From NCBI GenBank assembly GCA_950022655.1, contig OX465579.1, forward strand, positions 77,511,193-77,575,192: a stretch of DNA of 64,000 nucleotides. The letters are read 5' to 3'. The translations under genes and the position numbers were made by a program. Below the pieces are notes generated by a model. It had not been told where the DNA came from and did no database searches. It was given only the letters and a program-made list of their open reading frames with translations. Source of the stretch: Alentia gelatinosa (taxonomy: Eukaryota > Annelida > Polychaeta > Phyllodocida > Polynoidae). Shown in pieces: positions 1-10,759 of this stretch; positions within the stretch are counted from its first letter, which is position 1, and every line of letters starts with the position of its first letter.

Positions 1-340
1 ATCCACAGACAATCCACTGTCAACAGGAGTCATGTTAACTCTCTTTGTAATGTTTTGACTATGTTTGCTACAACGACTAGTATATACCTTGATATTGTCA
101 ACTTGAGATAAATGTCAGGTGTCATTGTGCATGTTTGAAATATTTTGACAGCACATAAGCTAGTGTCAGTGCACATGTTTCATTCAAGTCCAAGTGTCAG
201 TAATTTTTGCATTGGATTCGATTGAGTTTTCAGTGTCAGTTGTACTGTGTTTTACTTACAAGCCAAATTTTAGTTGTGTCACAATTACAGGTTATATGTT
301 TCCCATGTAAGGTGTCAAGTGTGTTGTGCCACAGAAAGCA
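1..340. other. Upstream flank or leader of the Ty3/gypsy remnant
   Basis: AT-rich sequence with scattered GTGTCA-type words and no recognisable coding signal. It could be LTR or leader sequence of the retroelement that follows, but no matching second LTR is visible after 3,446, so the 5' boundary cannot be set and may lie outside the window. Confidence 0.3.
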
Positions 341-344
341 TGGC

Positions 345-580
345 TTCTAGCAGCCTAAGGAACTAGATTTCCAGGGCAATGTTGCTCAAGGTTGGAGAAA
401 ATTCAGCACAGAATTTGATAGTTTCATGTGTGCCTCAGGCCTAAATGAAAAGCTTGAAAAGAAGCAGGTTATGTGTTTGTTGAATGTAATTGGGCCAAGA
501 GGGCGCTCTGTGTATGATTCACTGCAGTTTGATGACCCTGCTGACAAGTTGAAAATGAAAACTGTTAAAGAGAAATTTTA
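345..580 (+). pseudogene. gag capsid-like fragment of the gypsy remnant
   Basis: Reads in one frame as a capsid-like stretch (LDFQGNVAQGW early, LLNVIGPRG in the middle) and stops at a TAA near 578. Out-of-frame and stop-containing sequence follows. The pattern of aromatic and helical residues is typical of invertebrate gypsy gag. It has no intact start and cannot give a full capsid protein. Confidence 0.6.
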
Positions 581-891
581 AGAACACTGTATACCAAAGA
601 CATGAGACATGTAACTTCGGTAATGAAGAAGAAAAGTAAAGATAAACTGTACAATGAGGATGACCTCACCCTAGACAAGGCACTCACGATAATGTCGACC
701 TACGAAATCCGTGTCACGATGACAAATGCAGCCAGCGTTGATGCTGTGAGCAGATTAGGGCATGGAAAGGGTCATGGTTCAAGCTGTGGTCATGGGCATA
801 GCAACTCATGAGGTTCTGCACACACTAGAGACAGTGATATCAACGAGTCCATGGTCGCAAGAGTGGTCTTAGCAAAAACAATTAGCAACCA

Positions 892-1005
892 TGTGGCAAA
901 TGTGGCCATCTGGTTCATAAGTCTGACAAATGTCCTATAACTGATGTTACATGCTACCACTGCAACAAAAAAGGACATTATTCGTATATGTGCAGAACAA
1001 AGACA
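892..1005 (+). pseudogene. Two CCHC zinc knuckles (gag nucleocapsid)
   Basis: Two consecutive CX2CX4HX4C motifs, CGKCGHLVHKSDKC and CYHCNKKGHYSYMC, separated by a few residues. This is the classic retroelement nucleocapsid arrangement for RNA binding. All eight metal ligands are intact although the surrounding frame is broken. Confidence 0.85.
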
Positions 1006-1149
1006 ACATGCAAAGTCCAAGTTGATGAAGGACAGGTTGACTCAGAGACTTTAAACAAAAAATGTCAAGTGAAGTATGGGTGTCAAAGAAACAAAAAATG
1101 TAAAACGTGTAGCAAACCATGTATGTAATGTGGAACACACAGGTTTCAA

Positions 1150-1579
1150 GAGTGGGGAATGGAAAGTTCCATTGCTCGTTGAAGGTACTAGAGTATCCTT
1201 TAAAATTGATACGGGCAGTGAGGTCAACATGATGCCCTAATCAATGTATGATAAGTACTACAGAAGTGTAAAGCTGTTTCCACCAAAAATGGAACTGGTA
1301 GGGTATTTTGGTCAAACAAACAAGCCAAATGGCATAGTCTCACTGTTGGTTGAACACAAAGGCAGGTATTTTCCCACAGAATTCATTGTTGTAGACAGAC
1401 AAAAACCAGTTCTAGGTTTGAGTTCCAGTGAAGAAATGAATCTTGTTGTAGGTGACAAGTCAAGTGTTAGACTTGTTCATGACGTTGAGTCAAAGGCAAG
1501 CCAGTGTTCACATGATATCCTCAAGAAAACAAAGTACAAGAGAGTGTTCGTTGGTCTTAGATGCATAAAAAAAATGTAG
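1150..1579 (+). pseudogene. Retropepsin-like protease fragment
   Basis: Contains VPLLVEGTRVSFKIDTGSE, the beta strand and DTGS active-site loop of a retroviral-type aspartic protease. A stop follows shortly after the loop. The next frame (1,244-1,579) carries the rest, with hydrophobic strands. Without the joined frame no working protease is made. Confidence 0.7.
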
Positions 1580-1589
1580 TGTGAATATG

Positions 1590-2309
1590 AAACCCAATGC
1601 TGTACCTGTTATCAACCCAACACGTAGGGTCCTACATCCACTCCTGAAAAGTTTAAAGGTATATCTAGATAAATTGTGTGATCAGGAGATTGTCAAACCA
1701 ATTATAGATGCAACAGAATGGGTGAACTCACTTGTAATCGTTTAGAAAAAATCAGGTGACTTGCATTTGTATATTGACCCAAGGTCACTAAACGAATGTA
1801 TTCAGCACAAACACTACCCAATGCGTACAGTGGAAGATGTTGCAGCTTGCCTAGTTGGCAAGAAAGTGTTCTCAGCATTAGATGGAGGCCAAGCATTTCA
1901 CCAAATGTCCAAGACCACATCCAGACTACTGACATTTAACTCGCCTTTTGGCTGTTACAAGTTCTTGCATATGCCTTTTGGTATTGCATCTACCTCTGAG
2001 GTTTGGGAGCAGACAATAACAAATATGTTTGCCAACATTGATGGTGTTGAAATTATACGCAACGACATCCTGATCGCAGATAAAGATCTTGCTGAGCATG
2101 ATAGCATATTAAGAAAAGTCCTTGATCGCTCACTCAAGAACGGGTTAGGACTCAATCTTAAGAAATGTAAGATTGCAGTTAGTTCTGTTACATATCAAGG
2201 CTACATCTTTTCCGATGCCAACATTGCAGGAATACAGGTAGACCTTGCCAAAGTCAGTGTGATCTGTGACTTCCCAACCCCGCAGAATGTTGACGATGTT
2301 ACCCGTTAG
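1590..2309 (+). pseudogene. Reverse transcriptase domain (Ty3/gypsy), decayed
   Basis: Fingers and palm are recognisable: an HPLLKSL-like entry, EIVKP, then a TAG stop near 1,744 just before KKSGDLHLYIDPRSLN, then FSALDG with the first catalytic Asp, and FGCYKFLHMPFG. The second catalytic motif reads IIRNDILI, with Asn in place of the first Asp of the DD pair. The frame runs to a stop at 2,307-2,309. Family membership is clear; activity is not expected. Confidence 0.88.
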
Positions 2310-2519
2310 TTGGGTATGCTTACATATGTTGGAACATTCCCACTCACCGAGGGGACTATTTTCTTATTATTCATCCCAAACCTGTCACAGAAGGCAGCCC
2401 CGTTGTGACTTCAAAATTCAGATGTTGCATGGCACTGGGACAAACCCCAGCAAGATGCATTTGAATTACTCAAACAGTGTGTTGCATCATCACCTGTCTT
2501 TCGTTATTACTCGCTAGAG

Positions 2520-2970
2520 GAGCCGATCATTGTTACCATTGATTCTTCATTGTATGGTCTTGGGGTATGCTTGCTACAAGGTGATGGACCAGTTGCGTTT
2601 GCGTCGCATTGCTTGAACGAAAGTGAAAAGAACTACGGGTAAATAAGAGATGTTAGCCATCACATCGTGTTGTACTAAATTCCATGATTACATCTATGGT
2701 TAAACAGACATAATGATTGAAACTGACCACAAGCCACTAGAAGCGCTTTACAAAAAGCCAATCGGTTCTGCACCACCATGCATCCAGCGCATGATGTTAA
2801 GGATTCAAAAGTATTCATTCAGAGTTGTCTGGCAAAAAGCCAATACCCTGAGCAGGGCACCACAACCACTATCCGAGTCAAGTGATCTTGAGGAGTACCA
2901 AGTACACTCTGTCAGGAACTTGCCTATCAGTGATTGCAAAGACTCAGTACCGTCAGAGGTCAGACCATTT
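2520..2970 (+). pseudogene. RNase H region of the gypsy remnant
   Basis: TIDSSLYGLGVCLLQ and FASHCLNESEKNYG are the start of the retroelement RNase H fold with its Asp and Glu. A stop falls right after it, and the next frame (from 2,713) continues with ETDHKPLEAL and a tail containing NTLSRA, the usual gypsy connection to integrase. Broken by stops and frame changes. Confidence 0.8.
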
Positions 2971-3446
2971 TGAATGAACTCTATGTTTCTGAAGGTCTTG
3001 TTCTAAGATGCGATAGATTGGTCTTACCAAGCTCAATGCCTAAGAGCATGTTGAAACAAATCCACAGAAGATACCTTGGTGTAGAAAAATGTACTAGCAG
3101 GGCTAAAGATCTTTTCTTTTGGCCAGGCATGACAGCCGAAGTGACTGATATGTGTGAGCAGTGTAGCGCATGTGCAGAGTTTCGCACAAAGCAACAAAAG
3201 GAGCCGATGATTGCATCGCAGGTTCCTTAATATCCATGAATACACTTTGATGGAGATATGTATGTCCTTGTTGCAGGCTATTATTCAAAATTTGTAGAGT
3301 TTACACAGTTGCCACAAGACACAATGAGTCAGTCTGTAATTTCCTTCCTAAAAGAAAAAGGTGAAACAAAGAACGATGAGAAGAGCGAAGTGAGAGTGTA
3401 TACCAAAAGTGGTCGAGAGGTGAAAACCCCAGCTAGATTTAAATGA
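2960..3446 (+). pseudogene. Integrase zinc-binding region and truncated core
   Basis: The zinc-binding region is recognisable (FFWPGM, CEQCSAC), but the second His of the HHCC motif reads Tyr in HRRYLG. The core starts with FDGDMYVLVAGYYSKF, where the family has an Asp at the AG position, and ends after about 35 residues at SFLKE. Sequence resembling the very end of pol (TKSGREVKTPARFK, stop) follows directly. This indicates internal loss of most of the catalytic core and C-terminal domain. Confidence 0.75.
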
Positions 3447-3635
3447 TGTTCTTTGGGTGGGGCTCATGAAACTTGTACAAAAAATTGACATTGGCATGTC
3501 ACAAACATAAATTTCAATTTTAATGTTAGATAACATTTTAGAATAAAGATAAATAGCTAAACAAATTATTTTCATCAGTTATTTGCAGCCGCCTCAATAT
3601 TTTAATGTATATTTTTTATATAAGAACTTTTCCTA

Positions 3636-4026
3636 CATTTTTCCAGAATTTCACCAACATAACTCTAAAATTCAGTGACTTTCCCATTAAAAACTGTTCA
3701 TTAATTTATTTCTTAATTTTCTGTGAGTAAGCTATAATTTTACATATGAAAGAACAGTGAAAATATATATAGATTATATAGCATTGAAAGAATTATGTAG
3801 ATTTCTATATAAAAACATATTTCAGGACATTGAGTCTGTTGTCACAAAACGACCACGTTAAGACCAGTTGTGAAAAATCTCAATAAAACACAGAAAAATA
3901 GACAAATTCACTTGAAAATGTGATAGAAATTCGAATTGGCCCTGTATGTACCCATCTGTAAGATATCAGTACTGAATACTGCAAAGAAGCTGTTTTTCCA
4001 TGGGTTGGGTACTGGCAGCCGCGTAT
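3636..4026 (+). repeat. Left arm of a ~390 bp inverted repeat pair
   Basis: Nearly identical, in inverted orientation, to 9,454-9,845. Shared landmarks include TTCCAGAATTTCACC at one end and CTGGCAGCCGCGTATG at the other. No coding capacity or terminal inverted repeats are seen. The short word GGGTGRGGCTCATGARA occurs just before (about 3,453) and just after (about 4,026) this copy. Confidence 0.9.
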
Positions 4027-4099
4027 GGGTGAGGCTCATGAGATTTGTACAATCAAAATCCAGAAAAATCACTTTTTTTTCCTTTTGAAATGGGACTTC

Positions 4100-5045
4100 T
4101 TCTGATATTTACAGGAAAATATATGTGTTTCGGAATGGAAATCCAAAGTTTTGTCATACTTGTTTGATAATTTCATCGGTAACCATGGTAACAAAAAACA
4201 CCTGTTTAACCCAATTTTTGAACATTTTTTGGCACTTAATTAGCAATTCTGTTACATTTTCTCTTATTTTCATATTGAAACAGAAAGTAAACAACCGATG
4301 TAATAAAATATCATTTGACAAATTGTTTTTATTGTAATATCTGTTTCAATACATTTGATCAAATTAGCCCCTCTTATTTAATGATATTCATCTGTTGCCA
4401 TGGCAACCAATTCTGGATTTCATCACTGATTATGCTTAGCTATTCAATACTTGACATGGGCATTGAGCAGATCGGCCAAACAACACATTAAAGAATCATC
4501 AATATCCATACATCCCATTAGATAAATCTATGCACATGGATACATCCATTAGATTATCCGATTCATTTAAATACAAGTAGCCAGAGGGAAATATCAAACT
4601 TTCATTTACAGAGGTGAAAATCTAGTTGTTGGCAATATGGCCCGAATATGGGGTTTAGTTAGTACATCATATCTGCTTCTCACGGAAATTACATATCAAC
4701 CATCATCAAATTTTTATTTACATTTCAATGTGTCAAAATTTGGAGTGCATATTGCCTGTATTCTTGAAAATAATCTTGATATTTCTAAAATCCAGTTACT
4801 ATGACATCTGTTGTCATGGAAACCAATAAGGTATGTCATCAATGAAAATGCTTAGGTAGTCAACATGTGACAGCAGCATTGCATTGATAGTGTGGTGGTC
4901 GCCAGCTTTAGCTGCGTGGAGGATCTATCATCGGAAAGTCTACTCCCGGCCTTATCAATGCATTTTGAATGTATTTATGGAGAAAATATTGGTATTTCTT
5001 AAATTTAGCACTGTGGCATGCGTTGCCATGGTAACCAATAAGGGA
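4100..5045 (+). repeat. Diverged ~210 bp satellite with X-box palindromes
   Basis: Four palindromic cores occur at 4,179-4,192, 4,394-4,407, 4,810-4,823 and 5,022-5,035. Spacings are 215, 416 and 212 bases, that is one, two and one periods of about 210. Sequence around the third and fourth cores is also alike. A degenerate core may sit near 4,625. No protein coding is seen. Confidence 0.7.
4394..4407. promoter_or_regulatory. Perfect RFX X-box motif GTTGCCATGGCAAC
   Basis: A perfect 14 bp palindrome equal to the dimeric RFX-factor consensus (GTTNCC ATGG NAAC). Related sites at 4,179 (GTAACCATGGTAAC), 4,810 (GTTGTCATGGAAAC) and 5,022 (GTTGCCATGGTAAC) follow the same satellite period. The motif match is direct; binding and regulatory function are inference, and no adjacent gene is seen. 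Confidence 0.5.
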
Positions 5046-5209
5046 TTTACCTATAACATGGATGTCAACAGCCCTTGAAGAAAATTCCTGACATTATTTG
5101 TAGTAGGACTGGAACTACAGTATGTGCTCTCCAAGTAGTCCTACCTTCTATGTCCTATTGATGTTTAAACAAATATGTGAATGGGGGAGTGTAGTATGCA
5201 CTGCACGAA

Positions 5210-7225
5210 ACTTACCACTTTACATATGTATGTGAAACGCGTCTAACAGTAGGATTTTGCGTCTAGAAGTTCGACCTATTAGATGTCTCGTAGATGCCTT
5301 ATCTAGTGGCGTATATGCGTGTCCATGGTGCCATCTTATATACGTCATATATACGCCCGATTCTGTTTATTTACGCCATTATCCAATAATTCCGACCTCT
5401 GCCAATTGAGGACATCAGTGGTAGCATATATCATTTGCCATTAACCTTCCAAGTCTGTATTATGAGAAAACGTGGTTACTGAGCCCGTACAGGTGGACGT
5501 TCGAGGTCATTTGATGAAAAAATACGGCCCGACGCCGTAGGCGGGAGGGCGGTATTTTTTCATCAAATGACCGAGAACGGACACCGTACGGGTTCAGTCA
5601 CTACGTTTCCTTATTACTATACACCTCCAACTCATTTAAAATCCATTTTATCAACTTTCCTGGTTCATGATTCAATCCCTCCATTCCCGTATAATACCGC
5701 TGCATTTCACTACGGCCCGCTAGCGGGAAAACCCGGCAACTGACGCTGGAACTTCACTTCCCGTGGGAGTTAAGGAATGAAATTTTAACACGAGTACTGC
5801 ATATATATAATCTATAATCGTACCAAATATGATGAAGATCGGTTGATTTAAACCGAAGATATCAGCGTTTCAATACGGCAACTTCAACATTCACTGCACA
5901 CTGGGAGATGGCAGGGTGAAAACTCAACGGTCGACTTGGAGCGGTCTATGAAATGTATGACACAGGACGACCTGGAACTCTGGTAGCCAACGTAATTATG
6001 ACGTTGACAACGCGGAGCGGCCTAACGGGAAGCGGTCAGACTTGTTGATATCGATCAGTCTCGCAGATTTAAGCTATTTAAACGGTTTGATGTGAACACC
6101 ATACGTCAGGTGCCTCGATATTTGGACAGTACATACTTCCATTTGTTATAGGTAAGGCTAAGAAGTCTCTGAAGTTATGAATGGGAGAGAACCGCCATTT
6201 TCTTTGTTTGTTTTTGACACGGACACTGGTCTCGCTTTATCGCGATATTTTACGTTAGCGGGCCGTAGTGTCTGTAGCAGCGGGACATATATTTTTACAT
6301 GATAAAGCCTATGGGAAACACTACGGCCCGCTACACGGCAGGCCCGAACGTTATTTATACTATACCCTTAGCAGTGGTTAGTATATCATAGACGTTCGCC
6401 TATAGGTGTATAGTAATATATGAAAATTGCAATCTTATATTCCGAATTTATTTTATAAAACTTTTATAAAAACATGATTGAGTATAAATTGATTAATTAC
6501 ACATAATAAACCCTGCATTATGTTCTTTTTTTTACCGTTTTTCTAATCGATTTTACACACCACTTCTATGTGTGGGCATTTTAGATCCAGTATAAAACCA
6601 ATGACCCTGGTCTATCTGTTAGTTGACTCCTAAAATCATCTTACCCCGCCGCCACCCGCCCACACCGCCGTGATCCTCAGTGAGAAGCCCTCCCCCTGCC
6701 GCCCCTGCCGCCGCCCACCACCATAGCCCGTCTGTACAAGTAGTCTCAGTCAGAAACCTCGCCCCCTTCACCTGGGTGTTTGGGGGTATCCCTATTCACT
6801 CAGTGAAGCCCTGTGCCCGGTAGGCAGGGGTAGGAGTCGGAGAGGAGGGGGTATTCACAGGTTGAACAGACCTTGTGTTATATATACACTGACCCGACGC
6901 CACTAGCCACATAGGCGGTAGGGGGTGGTGTTGGGAGGTCGCAGGTGGCGGGTCAGTGTTGGTGCATCCTCTACCAACACCCACAGGACGGGGCGGGCCG
7001 CAATTTTTTTTTTTTTTTTGGTATCATATATATGCCTGGCGTATATTGCGCAGAGTATGTTTTATCTTAAATACGCCAGGCGTGAAAGACAGCCAAGTCG
7101 CGCGCGTCTACATATGAAAACTGTCTCGTAGACGCCCGAAACGTAGACACAAATATAAACAAGCCACGATACAGCTGATATGTGCGTTATCGCAATGGCG
7201 TATATATATGTAAAATAGTGGTTTG
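5210..7225. mobile_element. Composite non-coding element with a nested foldback
   Basis: 5,290-5,460 and 6,430-6,580 together match one continuous stretch at 47,800-48,150, so 5,465-6,415 looks like a later insertion. The outer ends (about 5,210 and 7,220) share loosely inverted TACGCC and GTAGACGC words. 6,630-6,990 is CCGCC-rich low-complexity DNA followed by a T run near 7,005. No gene is recognised; outer limits are approximate. Confidence 0.45.
5467..5610. repeat. Long hairpin, foldback family F, copy 1
   Basis: Arms of about 60 bases pair imperfectly around a GC-rich apex (GACGCCGTAGGCGGG). The inner stem TCATTTGATGAAAAAATAC is matched by GTATTTTTTCATCAAATGA, and the outer stem carries GAGCCCGTAC and GTACGGGTTC. 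A second copy lies at 10,886-11,054. The flank after 5,610 matches, in inverse, the flank before 10,886. Confidence 0.85.
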
Positions 7226-7980
7226 CGTGCAGTGATGAAGCTGGTTCCTGGTGTTAGCTATGCATTGAAAGGGGTTTGTATGATAGCTGTCCAATGGTTT
7301 CAGGGATTTCAGGAATTTTCATCCATGTATCTATGGGGAATTTGTCAGGGAAAAATTTGAAAATCATGGGAGTACTAATGCACACATTTATAGGAAAATC
7401 GGTTATATCAGGTTCTAGAAATGATCATCATCCTGGTGAGAGCCTTGGCTGTTCCTGGTGGTTAAGGCATAGTCGATTGGCAAGGCTGGTTTGGTCTAGA
7501 TGTAGACTTTCATGCCTTCATGCCTCAGTATGGCAGGCTGGGGAGCCCAGAAGATGAGGAATCAGTGGTTCAGATGAGGTCCTTAGGATGTGAAGTACCA
7601 GAATGAGGCCTAGGCAGGAGGAGTGATGTTCTTCTGTAAATCAGAGACACACATTGAATACATTTCAGTGCTAGTCAAGGGCCAAAAGTGTATTATATGT
7701 AGGCCTATGTGGTCTAAAATCGGATGGATTATTCCACTAGTGTTCCACTCTCATGAAAGCTCTGATCAACCCCTTGACAGGGACTGGCCAGGTTGGGCAT
7801 TTACTGGTGCTTTCAGCCCTCTCAAAGATTTGTATTTTTACAGTGTGTTAAAACTTGATACAGAATCTAGATAAATTAATTCAGATATAAGATATAGCCC
7901 AAATGTTTTTTTCTCCGCATTTTTGTTATCCATCGTATACAAAGACCCCATTGAAAATGTATGGGGACTCAGCAAACCAC
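7226..7980. other. Unassigned non-coding stretch
   Basis: No recognisable gene or repeat partner in the window. Open frames here (for example 7,276-7,557) lack codon bias, domains or splice context. Confidence 0.4.
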
Positions 7981-7989
7981 CACTCATTG

Positions 7990-8186
7990 TATAAATGGGT
8001 GGGTGGGTAAGCCGGTAGGTGGGTGAGCCGGTGGGTGGGTGGGCCGGTGGGTGGGTGGGTCGTTCGGTGGGTCGTTCGGTGGGTCGGTGGGTCAGTGGGT
8101 GGGTGGGTGAGTCGGTGGGTTGGTGGGTCGGTCAGTGGATGGGTGGGTCGGTGGGTGGGTCGGTCCGTCGGTCCGTCGATCGGGGC
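7990..8186 (+). repeat. GGTGGGTGG/GTCGGT minisatellite
   Basis: About 200 bases of tandem GGTG and GTCG tetranucleotide words with interruptions. The long open frames on both strands are by-products of the repeat and are not genes. Confidence 0.95.
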
Positions 8187-8221
8187 TAGAAACATGGTTA
8201 CCTACTATATCTAAAAAACTA

Positions 8222-8543
8222 TGATTCTAGTAGAATCCGCTTGGAGTGTCCCCCGCACATAGAGACAAAGTGAACCAGACCTAGGTGTGGAGAATGAAGG
8301 CCCACAAGAGTGAGATTCTCATGCAGTGGAAAACTCGCACCAGGGAGCTGTTTCAAAACGTAGGTTAAGTCTATGGTTTTGAAACAGCTCCCTGTTCTTC
8401 TTTTTTGTATTAATTGTAAGACTATACTCAGACAAACATTTTCTCTTATGATTCATTTCAAGCCATGCCGAAATCAAAGTTTAGTATTGTAGTTTTCTTA
8501 TATACTTTTCCCGTGAGAAACCAATGAGATCTCAACTTTTGCT
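8222..8543 (-). repeat. Dispersed repeat D, copy with inserted hairpin
   Basis: Matches 26,305-26,570 in inverse orientation, with landmarks AGTGAACCAGACCTAGG, AGAGTGAGATTCTC and TGAGAAACCAATGAGATC. The match is broken at 8,341-8,394 by a hairpin absent from the other copy. Confidence 0.75.
8341..8394. repeat. Perfect 19 bp stem hairpin
   Basis: CAGGGAGCTGTTTCAAAAC at 8,341-8,359 is exactly complementary to 8,376-8,394, around a 16 base loop. Its absence from the related copy near 26.45 kb suggests a small mobile hairpin. Confidence 0.9.
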
Positions 8544-8592
8544 CGGTCGGTCGGTCGGTCGGTCGGTCGGTCGGTCGGTCGGTCGGTCGGTA
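8544..8592 (+). repeat. (GGTC)n microsatellite
   Basis: Twelve near-perfect GGTC units, directly after repeat D. Confidence 0.97.
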
Positions 8593-9453
8593 GCCCTATC
8601 AAAACTCCGCTGATTCCCCCCACCCACCACTATCCTCATTATTTGGCCTGCATTTGCCACATGTCTCTGTAGAGCAGTCAGCAGAGCTCTTGCTTGGGAA
8701 GGCGAGTGAAGCGAGTTCGCTTCCCGCTATCGGCGGGCTGTTATATTGTTTTTCAATATTTTTCCCTTTAACTCGGACTCGACGAAGTCGCGAGTTTGAA
8801 CTATAAGTAGACACCAAGGCCATGTCCATTTGGTCTGAGTAGGTCAGATGTCAATCAAACTTGTTTCTGATGACAACACAATCGAACAAACGTACGTCGT
8901 TTCCCGGGTGCCGTTTTCTGGTCGCGTAACCAGTCCCACTTGGCAGCCAGACACTCTGGACATATCATATCATAATTTCGCGAATAATGGTCGTAGAATC
9001 TCGGGATAAAGACTAGTATATAGCTATGGACATAAGGATACTAGGGGGTGAGTCATAATTGTGATTTAGATATGAGATCAATTCGTAATTTGCCGTTTTC
9101 GGTTCCGACGTTCTCCGCGAGTGCGGAATCGCCGCATGTCACACGAACGTGCGACCCGAGGTAAACACGCTAATGACATGTAACGTCAAAACGTTATGAT
9201 GGGGTTTGAGATCAAACTTGATGCCAGTTTCGCCTCCTCTTGACTTTAATTAAGCATTGCTTTACATCAAACACCTTATTAAAAGACATCAGATGTATGT
9301 AACTCACTTACTTGTCCAGCTGTTTGAAAACGCTGTGCTTCAGACCGGAAGTTATCCAGATGTGTAGAAATGGGAAAAGTGACGTCACAAAATGATTTGA
9401 AGCAGTTACAACGCTCTTCCACGTGGCGTCACCTACGCGTCACCTACGCGTCA
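8593..9453. other. Unassigned stretch with short hairpins
   Basis: Contains small CG-rich inverted repeats (near 8,695-8,735 and 8,770-8,795) and, at 9,420-9,460, three near-tandem CGTCACMTACG units. No gene recognised. Confidence 0.4.
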
Positions 9454-9845
9454 CATACGCGGCTGCCAGTACCCAACCCATGGAAAAACAGCTTCTTTGC
9501 AGTATTCAGTACTGATATCTTACAGATGGGTACATACAGGGCCAATTCGAATTTCTATCACATTTTCAAGTGAATTTGTCTATTTTTCTGTGTTTTATTG
9601 AGATTTTTCACAACTGGTCTTAACGTGGTCGTTTTGTGACAACAGACTCAATGTCCTGAAATATGTTTTTATATGGAAATCTACATAATTCTTTCAATGC
9701 TATATAATCTATATATATTTTCACTGTTCTTTCATATGTAAAATTATAGCTTACTCACAGAAAATTAAGAAATAAATTAATGAACAGTTTTTAATGGGAA
9801 AGTCACTGAATTTTAGAGTTATGTTGGTGAAATTCTGGAAAAATA
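9454..9845 (-). repeat. Right arm of the ~390 bp inverted repeat pair
   Basis: Inverse of 3,636-4,026 at very high identity by eye. The 39 bases before it carry the CGTCAC direct repeats, which are absent from the other copy. Confidence 0.9.
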
Positions 9846-9936
9846 GCTTATAATAAAAAAAAAACAGATCTGTCAATGTGTTGCATAAATATACTTTTAT
9901 ATTGTATAATCTTTATGTACAGTACTTAAACATCCA

Positions 9937-10220
9937 GGGGGGTGGGGAGTTTGCTCAGTGGTTAGAGCACCGGACTTGAAATCCCAAGGTTGTAAGACTT
10001 AGTGGGTTCAAGTTCCACTCCCAGCAGTGGTAGATTTACTGCTATAACAAAGGCCATCCTTCTCATACCATGTCTATGTGGTGTGGAAAGTAAAAGAACT
10101 CTCAGCTCGGTAAATAGATTCGATCACCACCCTAGTGGTGTAAAAGAACCTTGAGAAAGTCTGGAAAGGACCTATAATGGTTGACTGGACGTAAAATCAA
10201 ACCAAACAAACAAAAACAAA
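9937..10220 (+). mobile_element. tRNA-derived SINE, copy 1 (with target duplication)
   Basis: Starts with a tRNA-like head: A box TTGCTCAGTGGTTAGAGC and B box GGGTTCAAGTTCC. A family-specific body follows (GGTAGATTTACTGCTATA, TCTCATACCATGTCTAT, AAGTAAAAGAACTCTCA) and a CAAA-rich tail. It is flanked by the 11 bp direct repeat TTAAACATCCA (9,926-9,936 and 10,221-10,231). Related copies lie at 48,150, 53,644 and 58,328. Confidence 0.92.
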
Positions 10221-10240
10221 TTAAACATCCAAAAGTAATT

Positions 10241-10391
10241 ATATAGAACGTCCTGACCATGCTGTACAAGTCACAGAATGAGATGCTAATTTACTGTTTG
10301 TATGGACCGAGGCGTTTACGCCGAGTTCCGTACAAACGGTAAATTAGCATCGAGTTCTGTGACTTGTACAAGCATGGTTGGACGTTATATA
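10241..10391. repeat. Long hairpin, foldback family H, copy 1
   Basis: Arms of about 65 bases pair around the apex GAGGCGTTTACGCCGAG. Landmarks are GAACGTCC with GGACGTT outside, then CATGCT and AGCATG, then GATGCTAATTTAC and GTAAATTAGCATC. A flank up to about 10,575 is also shared with the 31.1 kb copy. Confidence 0.9.
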
Positions 10392-10759
10392 TTTACTATA
10401 TACCCGAAATTGAAAAAAAAATCAATTTCATTTTCTTAACAACCAAAATTTTAATGCATGTGTATGGCTAGGTGGTCCGTATTTTAGTGTACGGACCAGT
10501 GGTCCATACAGTAATTTTACCTCATATGCCAAAACGGTGCGTATTTACAGTATATATACAGCATGGGTATATAGTAAGAGATGTTACAATAGTGCAGTTC
10601 TACTTAGCAGTCTTATTCATTACGGGAAGCTTGTAAAAATCATCGAAACCCGAAAAGCTATTGCCGTACGCATTGCCAACGTATATTGCCGTGGTTAGTT
10701 ACTGAGTTCCGGCGTCATCTCCCGCTAAACAATTCATAGTCGGCACCACATCGACTGTT

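Larger units (their letters stand above)
341..3446 (+). mobile_element. Degenerate Ty3/gypsy-like LTR retrotransposon interior
   Basis: A gag-pol relic readable only by moving between frames and across stops. In order: capsid-like gag, two CCHC zinc knuckles, an aspartic protease with DTGS, reverse transcriptase, RNase H, the integrase zinc-binding region and the start of the integrase core. The protease-RT-RH-IN order identifies Ty3/gypsy. There are several in-frame stops (for example near 578, 1,744 and 2,308), and the RT catalytic pair reads ND where the family has DD. The integrase core breaks off after about 35 residues and jumps to a C-terminal tail. No LTR pair is visible. This copy is dead. 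Confidence 0.88.

Noticed and set aside
7926..8214. Long open frames on both strands rich in Thr/Pro/His or Gly/Trp/Val
   Set aside because: They are translations of the GGTG/GTCG minisatellite, without start context or conserved domain.
9945..10025. Possible tRNA gene
   Set aside because: The tRNA-like head is followed by a SINE body and tail and flanked by a target duplication; the stems are imperfect.
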